Of a stretch of DNA of 64,000 nucleotides, positions 1 to 7,293 are shown piece by piece. Location of the stretch: the NCBI RefSeq assembly GCF_002982075.1, contig NZ_PUEJ01000016.1, positions 1 to 64,000 of the forward strand. Reading direction: 5' to 3'. Each line of letters begins with the position of its first letter. The stretch's first letter is position 1. The notes under the pieces are model-generated. The model was not told the origin of the DNA. It was given only the letters and a program-made list of their open reading frames with translations, and searched no databases. The DNA is from Labrys okinawensis. GTDB lineage: Bacteria > Pseudomonadota > Alphaproteobacteria > Rhizobiales > Labraceae. A program made the position numbers and the translations under genes.

Positions 1-190
1 CAGGCAGTTCCTTGAACTTGCCCTTGCCGCGGCCGCCCGCATGGATCTGAGACTTCACCACGTAAAGCGGACCAGGAAGCTCCTTCGCCCCCTTCACCGC
101 TTCCTCCACCGTCAGCGCCGGGACGCCCTTCGACACGGGCAGGCCGAATTCCTTCAGAACCGCCTTTGCCTGGTATTCATGAATGTTCAT
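1..190 (-). CDS. sucC: Succinyl-CoA synthetase beta subunit, N-terminal part (cut by window edge)
   Basis: The reverse strand from 190 reads MNIHEYQAKAVLKEFGLPVS and continues into a segment with HAGGRGKGKFKEL, which is the start of the ATP-grasp domain of the ADP-forming succinyl-CoA synthetase beta chain. The enzyme converts succinyl-CoA to succinate with substrate-level phosphorylation in the TCA cycle and pairs with SucD. Only about 63 codons are present; the rest lies to the left of the window. It follows mdh on the same strand with about 100 bp between them, the usual mdh-sucC order of rhizobia, so the two are probably co-transcribed. Confidence 0.95.
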   Translation of the reverse strand, partial: MNIHEYQAKAVLKEFGLPVSKGVPALTVEEAVKGAKELPGPLYVVKSQIHAGGRGKGKFKELP

Positions 191-215
191 GGCCAGTAGC
201 TCCAGATTGGCTAAA

Positions 216-279
216 GCGTTTTGGGATTTGATGAAATCGCCTCAGATCCCAAAAACGCGTTGTCATTCGAACGCGTTTT
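216..279. repeat. Two overlapping inverted repeats between mdh and sucC
   Basis: GCGTTTTGGGAT at 216-227 pairs with ATCCCAAAAACGC at 246-258 (one bulged A). The same right arm also pairs onward: AAAACGCGT at 252-260 with ACGCGTTTT at 271-279. The two hairpins are mutually exclusive. The GCGTTTT core resembles the palindrome at 57371-57421 and fits the short palindromic intergenic elements common in rhizobia. It could act as an mRNA processing or stability element between two TCA-cycle genes. Confidence 0.6.
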
Positions 280-289
280 GCTCTGGGAA

Positions 290-1252
290 TCAGGCGAGCG
301 AGGGAGCGATGGTCTTGCACGCGTCGACCAGCGACTTCACCGCATTGACCGACTTCTCGAAGCCGGCACGCTCTTCCTTGTCTAGCTGGATCTCGACGAT
401 GCGCTCGACGCCGCCGGCACCGATGACCACGGGCACGCCGACATAGAGATCCTTGACGCCGTACTGGCCGGTGAGATGCGCGGCGCAGGGCAGCACGCGC
501 TTCTTGTCCTTGAGATAGCTCTCGGCCATCACGATGGCGGAGGCGGCCGGGGCATAGAAGGCCGAGCCGGTCTTCAGCAGGTTGACGATCTCGGCGCCGC
601 CGTCACGGGTGCGCTGCACGATCTCGGCAAGCCGTGCCTCGGTGATCCAGCCCATCTTGACGAGGTCGGGCAGCGGAATGCCGGCCACCGTGGAGTAGCG
701 CACCGAGGGAACCATGGTGTCGCCATGGCCGCCGAGCACGAAGGCGGTGACGTCTTCCACCGAGACGTTGAACTCGTCGGCCAGGAAGTGGCGGAAGCGC
801 GAGGAGTCGAGCACGCCGGCCATGCCGACGACCTTGTTGGCCGGCAGGCCGCAGGACTTCTGCAGCGCCCAGACCATGGCGTCGAGCGGGTTGGTGATGC
901 AGATCACGAAGGCATCCGGGGCATATTTGGCGATGCCGGCGCCGACCTGCTCCATCACCTTGAGGTTGATGGTGAGGAGATCGTCACGGCTCATGCCGGG
1001 CTTGCGCGGCACGCCGGCGGTGACGATCACCACATCGGCGCCCTTGATGCCCTCGTAGCTCTGGGTGCCGGCAAGCTTCACGTCGAAGCCATCGACCGGG
1101 GCAGCCTCGGCAATGTCGAGGGCCTTGCCCTGCGGCACGCCTTCCATCACGTCGAAGAGCACGATATCGCCCAGTTCCTTCAGACCGGCCAGAAGAGCCA
1201 GCGTGCCACCGATCTGTCCCGCCCCGATAAGAGCGATCTTGCTACGTGCCAT
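290..1252 (-). CDS. mdh: Malate dehydrogenase, LDH-like type
   Basis: A 320-residue NAD-dependent malate dehydrogenase oxidising malate to oxaloacetate in the TCA cycle. The start chosen gives MARSKIALIGAGQIGG, placing the Rossmann GxGxxG motif at residues 8-13, where rhizobial Mdh has it; an AGGGAC element lies about 8 nt upstream. Further marks are the substrate loop GVPRKPGM, the ITNPLD segment and the catalytic histidine in GGHGDTMVP. The reading frame extends 66 codons further upstream, but that part has no family match and lacks a better ribosome site. Length is normal for the family. It is followed by sucC on the same strand. Confidence 0.96.
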   Translation of the reverse strand: MARSKIALIGAGQIGGTLALLAGLKELGDIVLFDVMEGVPQGKALDIAEAAPVDGFDVKLAGTQSYEGIKGADVVIVTAGVPRKPGMSRDDLLTINLKVMEQVGAGIAKYAPDAFVICITNPLDAMVWALQKSCGLPANKVVGMAGVLDSSRFRHFLADEFNVSVEDVTAFVLGGHGDTMVPSVRYSTVAGIPLPDLVKMGWITEARLAEIVQRTRDGGAEIVNLLKTGSAFYAPAASAIVMAESYLKDKKRVLPCAAHLTGQYGVKDLYVGVPVVIGAGGVERIVEIQLDKEERAGFEKSVNAVKSLVDACKTIAPSLA

Positions 1253-1468
1253 AACGTAATGTCCCTGAGATTGTAGCCAAAGGTGAGTTTCGTTCCCCAC
1301 CTCCGTAGCCCCTTTGGAAGCGTGGTTCAAGCGACAGCCGATTCCAGGTTGAAATGCCCCCTTCTTCGCGACTGGGGGCTGTCGGCGCTCGAAAAATAAT
1401 CCTTTCCAATCAATATGATGGCAGATATGGCTCCGCTTACGTCCCGGCAAGACCGAGCCTTAAAATCC

Positions 1469-1496
1469 ATGTTACAAATTTCATATTTTGTAACAT
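1469..1496. promoter_or_regulatory. Operator-like perfect inverted repeat upstream of mdh and rph
   Basis: ATGTTACAAA at 1469-1478 is repeated as its exact reverse complement TTTGTAACAT at 1487-1496, with an 8-bp AT-only-plus-C spacer. It is followed immediately by another GTAACATG half-site at about 1495-1502. Such 28-bp dyads in divergent AT-rich regions are typical binding sites for dimeric repressors. The cognate regulator is not known to me, and no regulator gene is adjacent. Confidence 0.5.
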
Positions 1497-1531
1497 GTAA
1501 CATGGTTCTGAAGATTTTTCTCTGAATTCCC

Positions 1532-1555
1532 CATCCTACCCGTCCAGGTAGGATG
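1532..1555 (+). other. Hairpin in the rph leader
   Basis: CATCCTACC (1532-1540), a 6-nt loop, and GGTAGGATG (1547-1555) form a perfect 9-bp stem about 130 bp before the rph start codon. No T-run follows, so it is not a standard terminator. It may be a leader RNA structure or simply a chance palindrome. Confidence 0.35.
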
Positions 1556-1688
1556 GCTGCGCTTCCAGGTGACGCTCCGGGCGAGGGCTTGCCCCCGGTC
1601 CCATCCCTTCATTGCCACGCAATATGCACGGCACCGTGACAGGCAGCGCTGGCCGGGCTACAAGGCGGCCACAAATTTGGAGAATCCG

Positions 1689-2402
1689 ATGCGTCCTTCC
1701 CGCCGCGCTTTCGATGAGCTGCGCCCCGTTTCGATCGAGCGCAACGTCGCTCGCTATGCCGAAGGCTCCTGCCTGATCAAGTTCGGCGAAACCCATGTGC
1801 TGTGCACCGCCAGCCTGGAGGACAAGCCGCCGTCCTGGCTGCGAGGCACCGGCAAGGGCTGGGTCACGGCCGAATATGCCATGCTGCCGCGCGCCACGCA
1901 TGAGCGCACGCGCCGCGAATCCTCTTCCGGCAAGCCGTCCGGCCGTACCCAGGAGATCCAGCGCCTGGTCGGCCGCTCGCTGCGCGCGGTGGTCGATCTG
2001 GTGCGTCTGGGCGAGAAGCAGATCACCATCGATTGCGACGTGCTGCAGGCCGATGGCGGCACCCGCACCGCCTCGATCACCGGCGGCTTCGTCGCGCTCC
2101 AGGAATGCGTGAAGTGGATGATGGAGCGCAAGATGCTCACCGTCAGCCCGATCAAGGACCATGTCGCTGCGATTTCCTGCGGCATCTCGAAGGGAACGGC
2201 GGTGCTCGACCTCGACTATGCCGAGGATTCGGAAGCGATGACCGACGCCAACTTCGTGATGACCGGCTCGGGCGGCCTGGTCGAGATCCAGGGCACGGCT
2301 GAAGGCGCCCCCTTCAGCCAGGAGCAGTTCCTGGACATGCTGGCATTGGCCCGCAAGGGCATCGGCGAGCTGGTCGAACTGCAGAAGCAGGCGGTGGCGT
2401 GA
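1689..2402 (+). CDS. rph: Ribonuclease PH
   Basis: A 237-residue phosphorolytic 3'-5' exoribonuclease that trims tRNA precursors. The start MRPSRRAFDELRPVSIERN is preceded by GGAG at 8-9 nt, and this N-terminus and length match the family. Conserved blocks are the GETHVLCTASLED segment, RTRRESSSGKPSGRTQEIQRL (RNA and phosphate contacts) and the DCDVLQADGGTRTASITG core of the RNase PH fold. The stop codon TGA overlaps the ATG of rdgB by one base, so the two are translationally coupled, a common rph-rdgB arrangement. Confidence 0.96.
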   Translation: MRPSRRAFDELRPVSIERNVARYAEGSCLIKFGETHVLCTASLEDKPPSWLRGTGKGWVTAEYAMLPRATHERTRRESSSGKPSGRTQEIQRLVGRSLRAVVDLVRLGEKQITIDCDVLQADGGTRTASITGGFVALQECVKWMMERKMLTVSPIKDHVAAISCGISKGTAVLDLDYAEDSEAMTDANFVMTGSGGLVEIQGTAEGAPFSQEQFLDMLALARKGIGELVELQKQAVA

Positions 2403-3013
2403 TGGGTCGGCGCCTCACCGGCAAGCTGGTGCTCGCCACGCACAACAACGGCAAGCTCTCCGAGTTCAAGGCCCTGATGGCGCCCTATGGCGTGGATGTC
2501 GTCTCCGTCGGGCAGCTCGGCCTGCCGGTACCGGAGGAAACCGGCACTACCTTCGTCGAGAATGCCCGCATCAAGGCGCTTGCCGCCCTCGAAGCCACCG
2601 GCCTGCCGGCCATCGCCGACGATTCAGGGCTGTGCATCGAGGCCCTGGGCGGCGCGCCCGGCGTCTACACCGCCGACTGGTCCGGCCCGACCCGCGACTG
2701 GGACATCGCCATGCAGAGGGCGCAGGACGAACTCCTCGCTGCCGGAGCCACCGAGCCGGCCCAGCGGCGCGGCAGCTTCGTCTCCGTCCTGACCGTGGTC
2801 TGGCCCGACGGCCATTCCGAAACATTCGAGGGGCGGGCCGAGGGTACCCTGGTCTGGCCCACCCGCGGCGAACACGGGCACGGCTATGATCCGATGTTCC
2901 AGCCGGACGGCTCGGACAAGACCTTCGCCGAGATGACGGAAGCGCAGAAGAACACCATCTCCCACCGCGCGCGCTCCTTCCAGAAATTGGCTGAGGCCTG
3001 CCTGAAGGATTGA
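2402..3013 (+). CDS. rdgB: RdgB/HAM1 non-canonical purine NTP pyrophosphatase
   Basis: A 203-residue house-cleaning enzyme that hydrolyses dITP, ITP and XTP to monophosphates. N-terminal KLVLATHNNGKLSEF carries the TxxNxxK substrate motif; ADDSGLCIEALGGAPGVYTADW is the conserved metal-binding and specificity segment, and GHGYDPMF plus SHRARSFQKL near the C-terminus complete the family pattern. I start it at the ATG overlapping the rph stop (TGATG); a GTG one codon upstream is the alternative. It converges on the LysR gene with only 17 bp between the stops. Confidence 0.95.
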   Translation: MGRRLTGKLVLATHNNGKLSEFKALMAPYGVDVVSVGQLGLPVPEETGTTFVENARIKALAALEATGLPAIADDSGLCIEALGGAPGVYTADWSGPTRDWDIAMQRAQDELLAAGATEPAQRRGSFVSVLTVVWPDGHSETFEGRAEGTLVWPTRGEHGHGYDPMFQPDGSDKTFAEMTEAQKNTISHRARSFQKLAEACLKD

Positions 3014-3030
3014 CGGCCCGCCGCCCGGAA

Positions 3031-3894
3031 TCACCCTTCCACGAATGCCCGCCGGAATGCCTCGAAGGCCGGCGACGCCTCGCCCCGGCGCCGGACGAGC
3101 AGGGTTTCGATCCGCCCGAGGGGATGGGTCTGGACTTCGCTCCCGCCCGGCAGGAGGTCGAGCACCGAACGCGGCATGACGCCGATGGCATTGCCGGTCG
3201 AGACCGCCGCCAGCATGGCATGATACGAGGCCAGCTCCTGCACGCGCAGCCTCCTGGCGCCGCGCGCCCAATGCTCGGCCACCGCCCGGTAGGTACAGCC
3301 CGGCTCCAGGGCGGCAAGGCTGTCGACCCTGAGGTCGGCAGCCTCGGCAATGGGCGGATGGCGGGGTGGCAGCACGATCAGCAGATCCTCGGTGAAGACG
3401 CGCTCGCCTTCGAGCCGCCCGACATCATAGCCGGTGTCGATCCCCTCGACGGACGGCTGGCCGATCAGGGCGCAATCGAGCTCATGCGCGAGCAGCTGGC
3501 GGATCAGCCCCTTCGTGCCGCCGGTGATCAGTTTCAGCGAAACGGCAGGCCAGGCGGCGTGAAATTTCGCCAGCACCGGCGGCAGGCGGCTCGCAGCCGT
3601 GCTCTCCATCGTCCCCACCCGGAAAGATCCCGCCGGCCCCGACGGCTTCAGCGCGCCGCGGGCTTCATCCGCCAGGGCGATCAGACGATTGGCATAGGTG
3701 AGGAAGACCTCGCCTTCCTGCGTCAGACGCATGCGCTTGCCCTCTCGGCTGAACAGCGCCGCGCCGAGTTCCTGTTCGAGTTGCTTGACCCTTGTGGTCA
3801 CGTTGGACGGCACTCGCCCCAACCGGCTCGAAGCCCTGGTAACGCTCTGCTCGTCGGCAACGGCAAGGAAGATATCGAGGGAAGACAGATCCAA
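3031..3894 (-). CDS. LysR-family transcriptional regulator
   Basis: 287 residues. The N-terminal winged helix-turn-helix covers roughly residues 3-62 (LDIFLAVADEQSVTRASSRL then VTTRVKQLEQELGAALF), followed by the usual two-lobed effector domain. It is transcribed divergently from the nitronate monooxygenase gene at 4044 and shares a 149-bp AT-rich region with it, the usual arrangement for a LysR activator and its target. The effector cannot be read from the sequence. The AT-rich upstream region contains the dyad at 3927-3951. Confidence 0.9.
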   Translation of the reverse strand: MDLSSLDIFLAVADEQSVTRASSRLGRVPSNVTTRVKQLEQELGAALFSREGKRMRLTQEGEVFLTYANRLIALADEARGALKPSGPAGSFRVGTMESTAASRLPPVLAKFHAAWPAVSLKLITGGTKGLIRQLLAHELDCALIGQPSVEGIDTGYDVGRLEGERVFTEDLLIVLPPRHPPIAEAADLRVDSLAALEPGCTYRAVAEHWARGARRLRVQELASYHAMLAAVSTGNAIGVMPRSVLDLLPGGSEVQTHPLGRIETLLVRRRGEASPAFEAFRRAFVEG

Positions 3895-3926
3895 TTTTAT
3901 TCTCTTTTTAAGAAAGAAAAAACAAT

Positions 3927-3951
3927 TATCATTTTCAAAAAGGAAATGATA
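3927..3951. promoter_or_regulatory. Candidate LysR binding site
   Basis: TATCATTT (3927-3934) and its exact complement AAATGATA (3944-3951), separated by 9 bp, in the divergent region between the LysR gene and the nitronate monooxygenase gene. This interrupted dyad matches the general T-N11-A layout of LysR boxes and lies in an A/T-rich tract that should contain both promoters. The regulator assignment is by proximity only. Confidence 0.5.
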
Positions 3952-4043
3952 GGCCTGTTTTCAGTTTAGTCCTTTGTGGCATTTCCGCCCCCGGTCGTGG
4001 GGACATTCGGAAACGCCGCATAGACCATACAAGGAGAACGGCG

Positions 4044-5114
4044 ATGTGGCCCGATCGGCGCATTCAGGAGCTCTTCGGCATCGAGATCCCCCTCATCCAG
4101 GCGCCGATGGCAGGCCCCTGTCACTACGACATGGTGATCGAGGTCAGCGAAGCGGGCGGGCTCGGCTCGCTGCCCTGTGCCACGCTGACACCCGAACAGG
4201 TCCGCACCGAACTCGGCCTCATCCGCCAGCAGACCGCGAAGCCGTTCAGCGTCAATTTCTTCAGCCACACCTCGCCAACGCCCGACGCGGCCCGCGAAAC
4301 CGGCTGGCGCAAGCGGCTCGAACCCTATTACCGCGAGGTGGGCATCGATCCCGCCGCGCCGATTCCAAGCTCGAACCGGGCTCCTTTCGACGACGAACTC
4401 TGCACCCTCGTCGAGGAGTTCAGACCCCCAATCGTCAGCTTTCATTTCGGGCTGCCCGAGAAATCCCTGCTCGACCGCGTAAGGGCGACGGGCGCCAAGA
4501 TCCTGTCCTCCGCCACCACGGTCGACGAGGCGCGCTGGCTCGAGGATCGCGGCTGCGACGCCATCATCGCCCAGGGTTTCGAGGCGGGTGGCCATCGCGG
4601 CGTCTTCCTCACCGACGACATCGCCACCCAGATCGGTACCTTCGCCCTGGTGCCGCAAGTCGCGGATGCCGTGAAGGTGCCGGTGATCGCCGCCGGCGGC
4701 ATCACCGACGCCCGCGGCATCGTGGCGGCCTTCGCGCTGGGAGCGGCGGCGGTGCAGATCGGCACCGCCTATATGTTCACGCCTCAGGCTCGTCTTCCTG
4801 CCCCGCATGCCGCCGCCCTGCGCAGTCCCGATGCCGACAAGACGGCTCTCACCAATCTGTTCACGGGGCGGCCGGCCCGCGGCATCGTCAACCGCCTGAT
4901 GCGCGAAGTCGGCCCGATATCGGACCTCGCCCCCGCCTTCCCGCTCGCCGGCGGCGCCCTGGCACCGCTGCGCGCCAAGACCGAACCGCAGGGCTCGGGC
5001 GATTTCATGTCGCTCTGGTCCGGCCAGGCCGCGCGTCTTGCCCAGGACGGCTATTCGGCGGGCGAATTGACGAAGCTTCTGGCGGCGGAAGCGCTGGCCA
5101 AGCTGGGGAGGTGA
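4044..5114 (+). CDS. Nitronate monooxygenase (2-nitropropane dioxygenase family)
   Basis: 356-residue FMN-dependent TIM-barrel enzyme that oxidises alkyl nitronates (for example propionate 3-nitronate) to the carbonyl compound and nitrite. Visible family marks are the N-terminal PLIQAPMAG, the GLGSLPCATLTPEQ segment, VNFFSH, AQGFEAGGHRG (FMN phosphate binding) and VIAAGGITDARG with GTAYMFTPQA. A good ribosome site, AAGGAG, lies 8-9 nt before the ATG. It is divergent from a LysR gene that probably controls it. Related enoyl-ACP-reductase-like FabK proteins share the fold, but the length and motifs favour nitronate monooxygenase. Confidence 0.88.
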   Translation: MWPDRRIQELFGIEIPLIQAPMAGPCHYDMVIEVSEAGGLGSLPCATLTPEQVRTELGLIRQQTAKPFSVNFFSHTSPTPDAARETGWRKRLEPYYREVGIDPAAPIPSSNRAPFDDELCTLVEEFRPPIVSFHFGLPEKSLLDRVRATGAKILSSATTVDEARWLEDRGCDAIIAQGFEAGGHRGVFLTDDIATQIGTFALVPQVADAVKVPVIAAGGITDARGIVAAFALGAAAVQIGTAYMFTPQARLPAPHAAALRSPDADKTALTNLFTGRPARGIVNRLMREVGPISDLAPAFPLAGGALAPLRAKTEPQGSGDFMSLWSGQAARLAQDGYSAGELTKLLAAEALAKLGR

Positions 5115-5117
5115 TGG

Positions 5118-5160
5118 GGGTCGATCTGAAGATCGACCCTCCGGTTCCGCGCCGAACCGG
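5118..5160. repeat. Paired short palindromes after the nitronate monooxygenase gene
   Basis: GGGTCGATCT (5118-5127) and AGATCGACCC (5130-5139) are exact complements separated by only two bases, starting four bases after the stop codon. CCGGTTC (5141-5147) and GAACCGG (5154-5160) form a second hairpin. Together they could terminate transcription from both converging genes. The core GTCGATCT..AGATCGAC recurs twice in the large palindrome at 48905-49085, so this is a repeat family. Confidence 0.6.
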
Positions 5161-5194
5161 CGAGACCGATGCTTGCGGATATATTGTTCTCTTC

Positions 5195-5902
5195 CTACTC
5201 AGCGGCAATCGCCATGGCCGGCGTCAGCCAGAGATCGAGGAAGCGGTGCAGCCATTGCTGCATGCCGGGATCATATTGGCAACGGTTGGAGAATTGCTGC
5301 GCCCGATCCTGCGCGCCGGGCAATTTGCAGCTTTCCTCGCTGCCCGTGGTCCAGCGGTTCATCATCAGATAAGTAACTTCGGGATGAAACTGCAGGCCAT
5401 AGGCGGCGCGCCCGCAGGTGAAAGCCTGGTTGGCGAAGGTCGAGCCGGTGGCAAGCAGCCGGGTGCCACGGACATGCTCGGAGCCTTCATTGTGCCAATG
5501 ATAGACATGGCTCGGCCAGGACATCAGGGAACGGCCTTCCGCCGTCGGCTCGATCGGCCAATAGCCGATCTCGACCGTGCCGGCCTCATGGCGCGAGACA
5601 CGGCCGCCGAGATGGCGCGTCAGCATCTGGGCCCCGAGGCAGACGCCGAGAAAGGGCTTGTCCTCGTTGAGAGGCACGCCGATCCAGTCGATCTCGCGGC
5701 GGATCCAGGCGTCCCCGTCATTCACGCTCATCGGGCCGCCGAAAATGATGGCGCCGGCATGGTCGCGCATGGTTTCCGGCAGGGGATCGTCGAAGCGGGG
5801 GCGCCTGATATCGAGTTCGTAGCCGCGTTCGATCAGGAAGCGCCCGATCCGCCCGGGCGAAGAATGTTCCTGATGCAGAACGATGAGGATCTTTCCCGTC
5901 AC
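5195..5902 (-). CDS. Class I glutamine amidotransferase-like protein
   Basis: 235 residues with the GATase1 fold. The nucleophile elbow GVCLGAQML carries the catalytic cysteine, and LQFHPEVT carries the histidine and glutamate of the triad. The oxyanion segment FGGPMSVND is also clear. Proteins of this GuaA-like stand-alone group are generally annotated as GMP-synthase-like amidotransferases whose acceptor is unknown; no synthetase partner is encoded nearby. It starts with MTGKILIVLHQE and is convergent with the nitronate monooxygenase gene. Confidence 0.85.
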   Translation of the reverse strand: MTGKILIVLHQEHSSPGRIGRFLIERGYELDIRRPRFDDPLPETMRDHAGAIIFGGPMSVNDGDAWIRREIDWIGVPLNEDKPFLGVCLGAQMLTRHLGGRVSRHEAGTVEIGYWPIEPTAEGRSLMSWPSHVYHWHNEGSEHVRGTRLLATGSTFANQAFTCGRAAYGLQFHPEVTYLMMNRWTTGSEESCKLPGAQDRAQQFSNRCQYDPGMQQWLHRFLDLWLTPAMAIAAE

Positions 5903-5959
5903 GATTCGGCCTGTGAAACGATTTCGTAACCATGATGTTACGGAAGTCTTAGCGAAAAG

Positions 5960-7120
5960 TTAAGCATTCGCGGTGCCGGAAGGCACATTACCCGCACTAC
6001 TGGTGCCATTTTGCAGCACCTTGCGTGAAGCGGCCGTGAGCAGGTTGAATTCCGCCACCGGCACGCCGTGGTCGCTGGCGGTGCGGATATTGCGGGTCAT
6101 GTCGGTCATATGCGTGTCGACGACGTGGTCGTTATAGACCTGCAGATAGCGGAAATCGCCGATCCGGTGCGGATTGCGGCTATGGAATTCCTGGCTGAAC
6201 AGGATGTGGTCCAGCACCTGATAATCGCCGAAATGGATATGGGTATAGAGCGTGGTGCCCTTGATGTGCATGGCCTGCTGGTCGGAGGCGGCATAGAGAT
6301 GCAGGTCCCACAGGCGGCGGTTCTTGCGCTGCCAGTCGCCGGGATCGGCCATCAGCGGCTTCAGCGTCTCGGGCAGAGGCTGCTCGCCCCGGATGAGCTC
6401 GGTGGTCACGCTGGTCAGCTCGTCGTTGAGATCGCCCAGCACCATCACCGGGCGGGGTTCGGTACCCCGTCCCGCCATCTCCCGCGACAGCATCACCCTG
6501 AGCGCCGCGGCCTCGGCGCCCCGCTGCAGCAGCGCCCTGACCACGGCGAGCGCACGCACGGCGGGGTCGCGCCGGTCCTCGTCCTCCAGCACCACGGGCC
6601 GGCGCGACTTGAGATGCACCACATAGACGGTCAGCGGCACGCTGTCGGGCAGCAGCACCTCGGCCCTGAGGACCGGGCGCTCGAAGAAGCCGATGCCGAC
6701 CGGCACGGCCTGCTGGCGGCCGTTTTCGTCGCGCCTGACCGCAAAGCCCTGGCCGAGGCCGGGCGGAAAAGCTGCGATGGATTCGACCTTGAGCACGGGA
6801 AGCCGGCTCGCCAGCCCGACCCGCGGCGCGTTCAACGCCCCGTCCGGCGTCTTGGGGCCGTCATCATCCGCCAGCGGCGCATTGACGGTCGCTCCTCGCA
6901 GGCGCGGCGCCTTCCAGACCGCCTCGCGCAGGGCTTCCTCGTGGAACACTTCCTGAAAGCCGGCGAGATCGACCTGACCGCGTTCGAGCAGCCCGCCGAT
7001 GAAGGCGGTCTTGGCGTCATACTCCTCGGGCGAATAGGGCGGCTGCTCATGGAAGCGCACGCCGGGCCTCGCCAGCAGCTGGGTGTTGAAGGTGGCGACG
7101 CGCAGGACGGAGGAGGACAT
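5960..7120 (-). CDS. Endonuclease/exonuclease/phosphatase-family protein
   Basis: 386 residues from MSSSVLRVATFNTQLL, with AAGGG about 9 nt upstream. The fold is recognised by the first strand VATFNTQLL, LAGFQEVF (metal-binding glutamate), GDLND (catalytic Asp/Asn) and SDHGVPVAEF with the C-terminal catalytic Asp-His. Such enzymes cleave phosphodiester or phosphomonoester bonds in nucleic acids or lipids; the substrate cannot be told. No signal peptide is evident. It lies downstream of the 2-oxoacid dehydrogenase gene but is separated from it by a terminator-like hairpin. Confidence 0.8.
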   Translation of the reverse strand: MSSSVLRVATFNTQLLARPGVRFHEQPPYSPEEYDAKTAFIGGLLERGQVDLAGFQEVFHEEALREAVWKAPRLRGATVNAPLADDDGPKTPDGALNAPRVGLASRLPVLKVESIAAFPPGLGQGFAVRRDENGRQQAVPVGIGFFERPVLRAEVLLPDSVPLTVYVVHLKSRRPVVLEDEDRRDPAVRALAVVRALLQRGAEAAALRVMLSREMAGRGTEPRPVMVLGDLNDELTSVTTELIRGEQPLPETLKPLMADPGDWQRKNRRLWDLHLYAASDQQAMHIKGTTLYTHIHFGDYQVLDHILFSQEFHSRNPHRIGDFRYLQVYNDHVVDTHMTDMTRNIRTASDHGVPVAEFNLLTAASRKVLQNGTSSAGNVPSGTANA

Positions 7121-7222
7121 CGGGATACCCTTGCGAGAGCCGCAATCTCGCAAGGGTTGGGATTCGTGGCAATCCCCGGTAAGGAGCCGGTTTGCGAACA
7201 CCACGACCACACCAAGCGAAAT

Positions 7223-7262
7223 GCGACGAGCCTCCTCCACCAAGCTGGGGGAGGCTCGTCGC
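7223..7262 (-). terminator. Terminator-like hairpin after the dehydrogenase E1 gene
   Basis: GCGACGAGCCTCC (7223-7235) pairs perfectly with GGAGGCTCGTCGC (7250-7262) around a 14-nt loop. It lies about 30 bp downstream of the stop of the leftward E1 gene at 7294. There is no clear U-run in the leftward direction, so it may be a processing element rather than a classical intrinsic terminator. Confidence 0.6.
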
Positions 7263-7293
7263 GCTTTGCTCCGCTAAGGTAGTCGCCGCCCCC

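Larger units (their letters stand above)
1253..1688. other. Divergent intergenic region mdh / rph
   Basis: 436 bp without a convincing gene. It must hold the promoters for mdh (leftward) and rph (rightward). The middle (about 1455-1530) is AT-rich compared with its surroundings and contains the inverted repeat at 1469-1496; a hairpin at 1532-1555 lies in the rph leader. Antisense-looking frames across the area are shadows of the flanking genes. Confidence 0.6.

Noticed and set aside
476..1276. Open frame of 266 codons opposite mdh
   Set aside because: Antisense shadow of a clear mdh gene; His/Gly-rich composition typical of GC-rich shadow frames.
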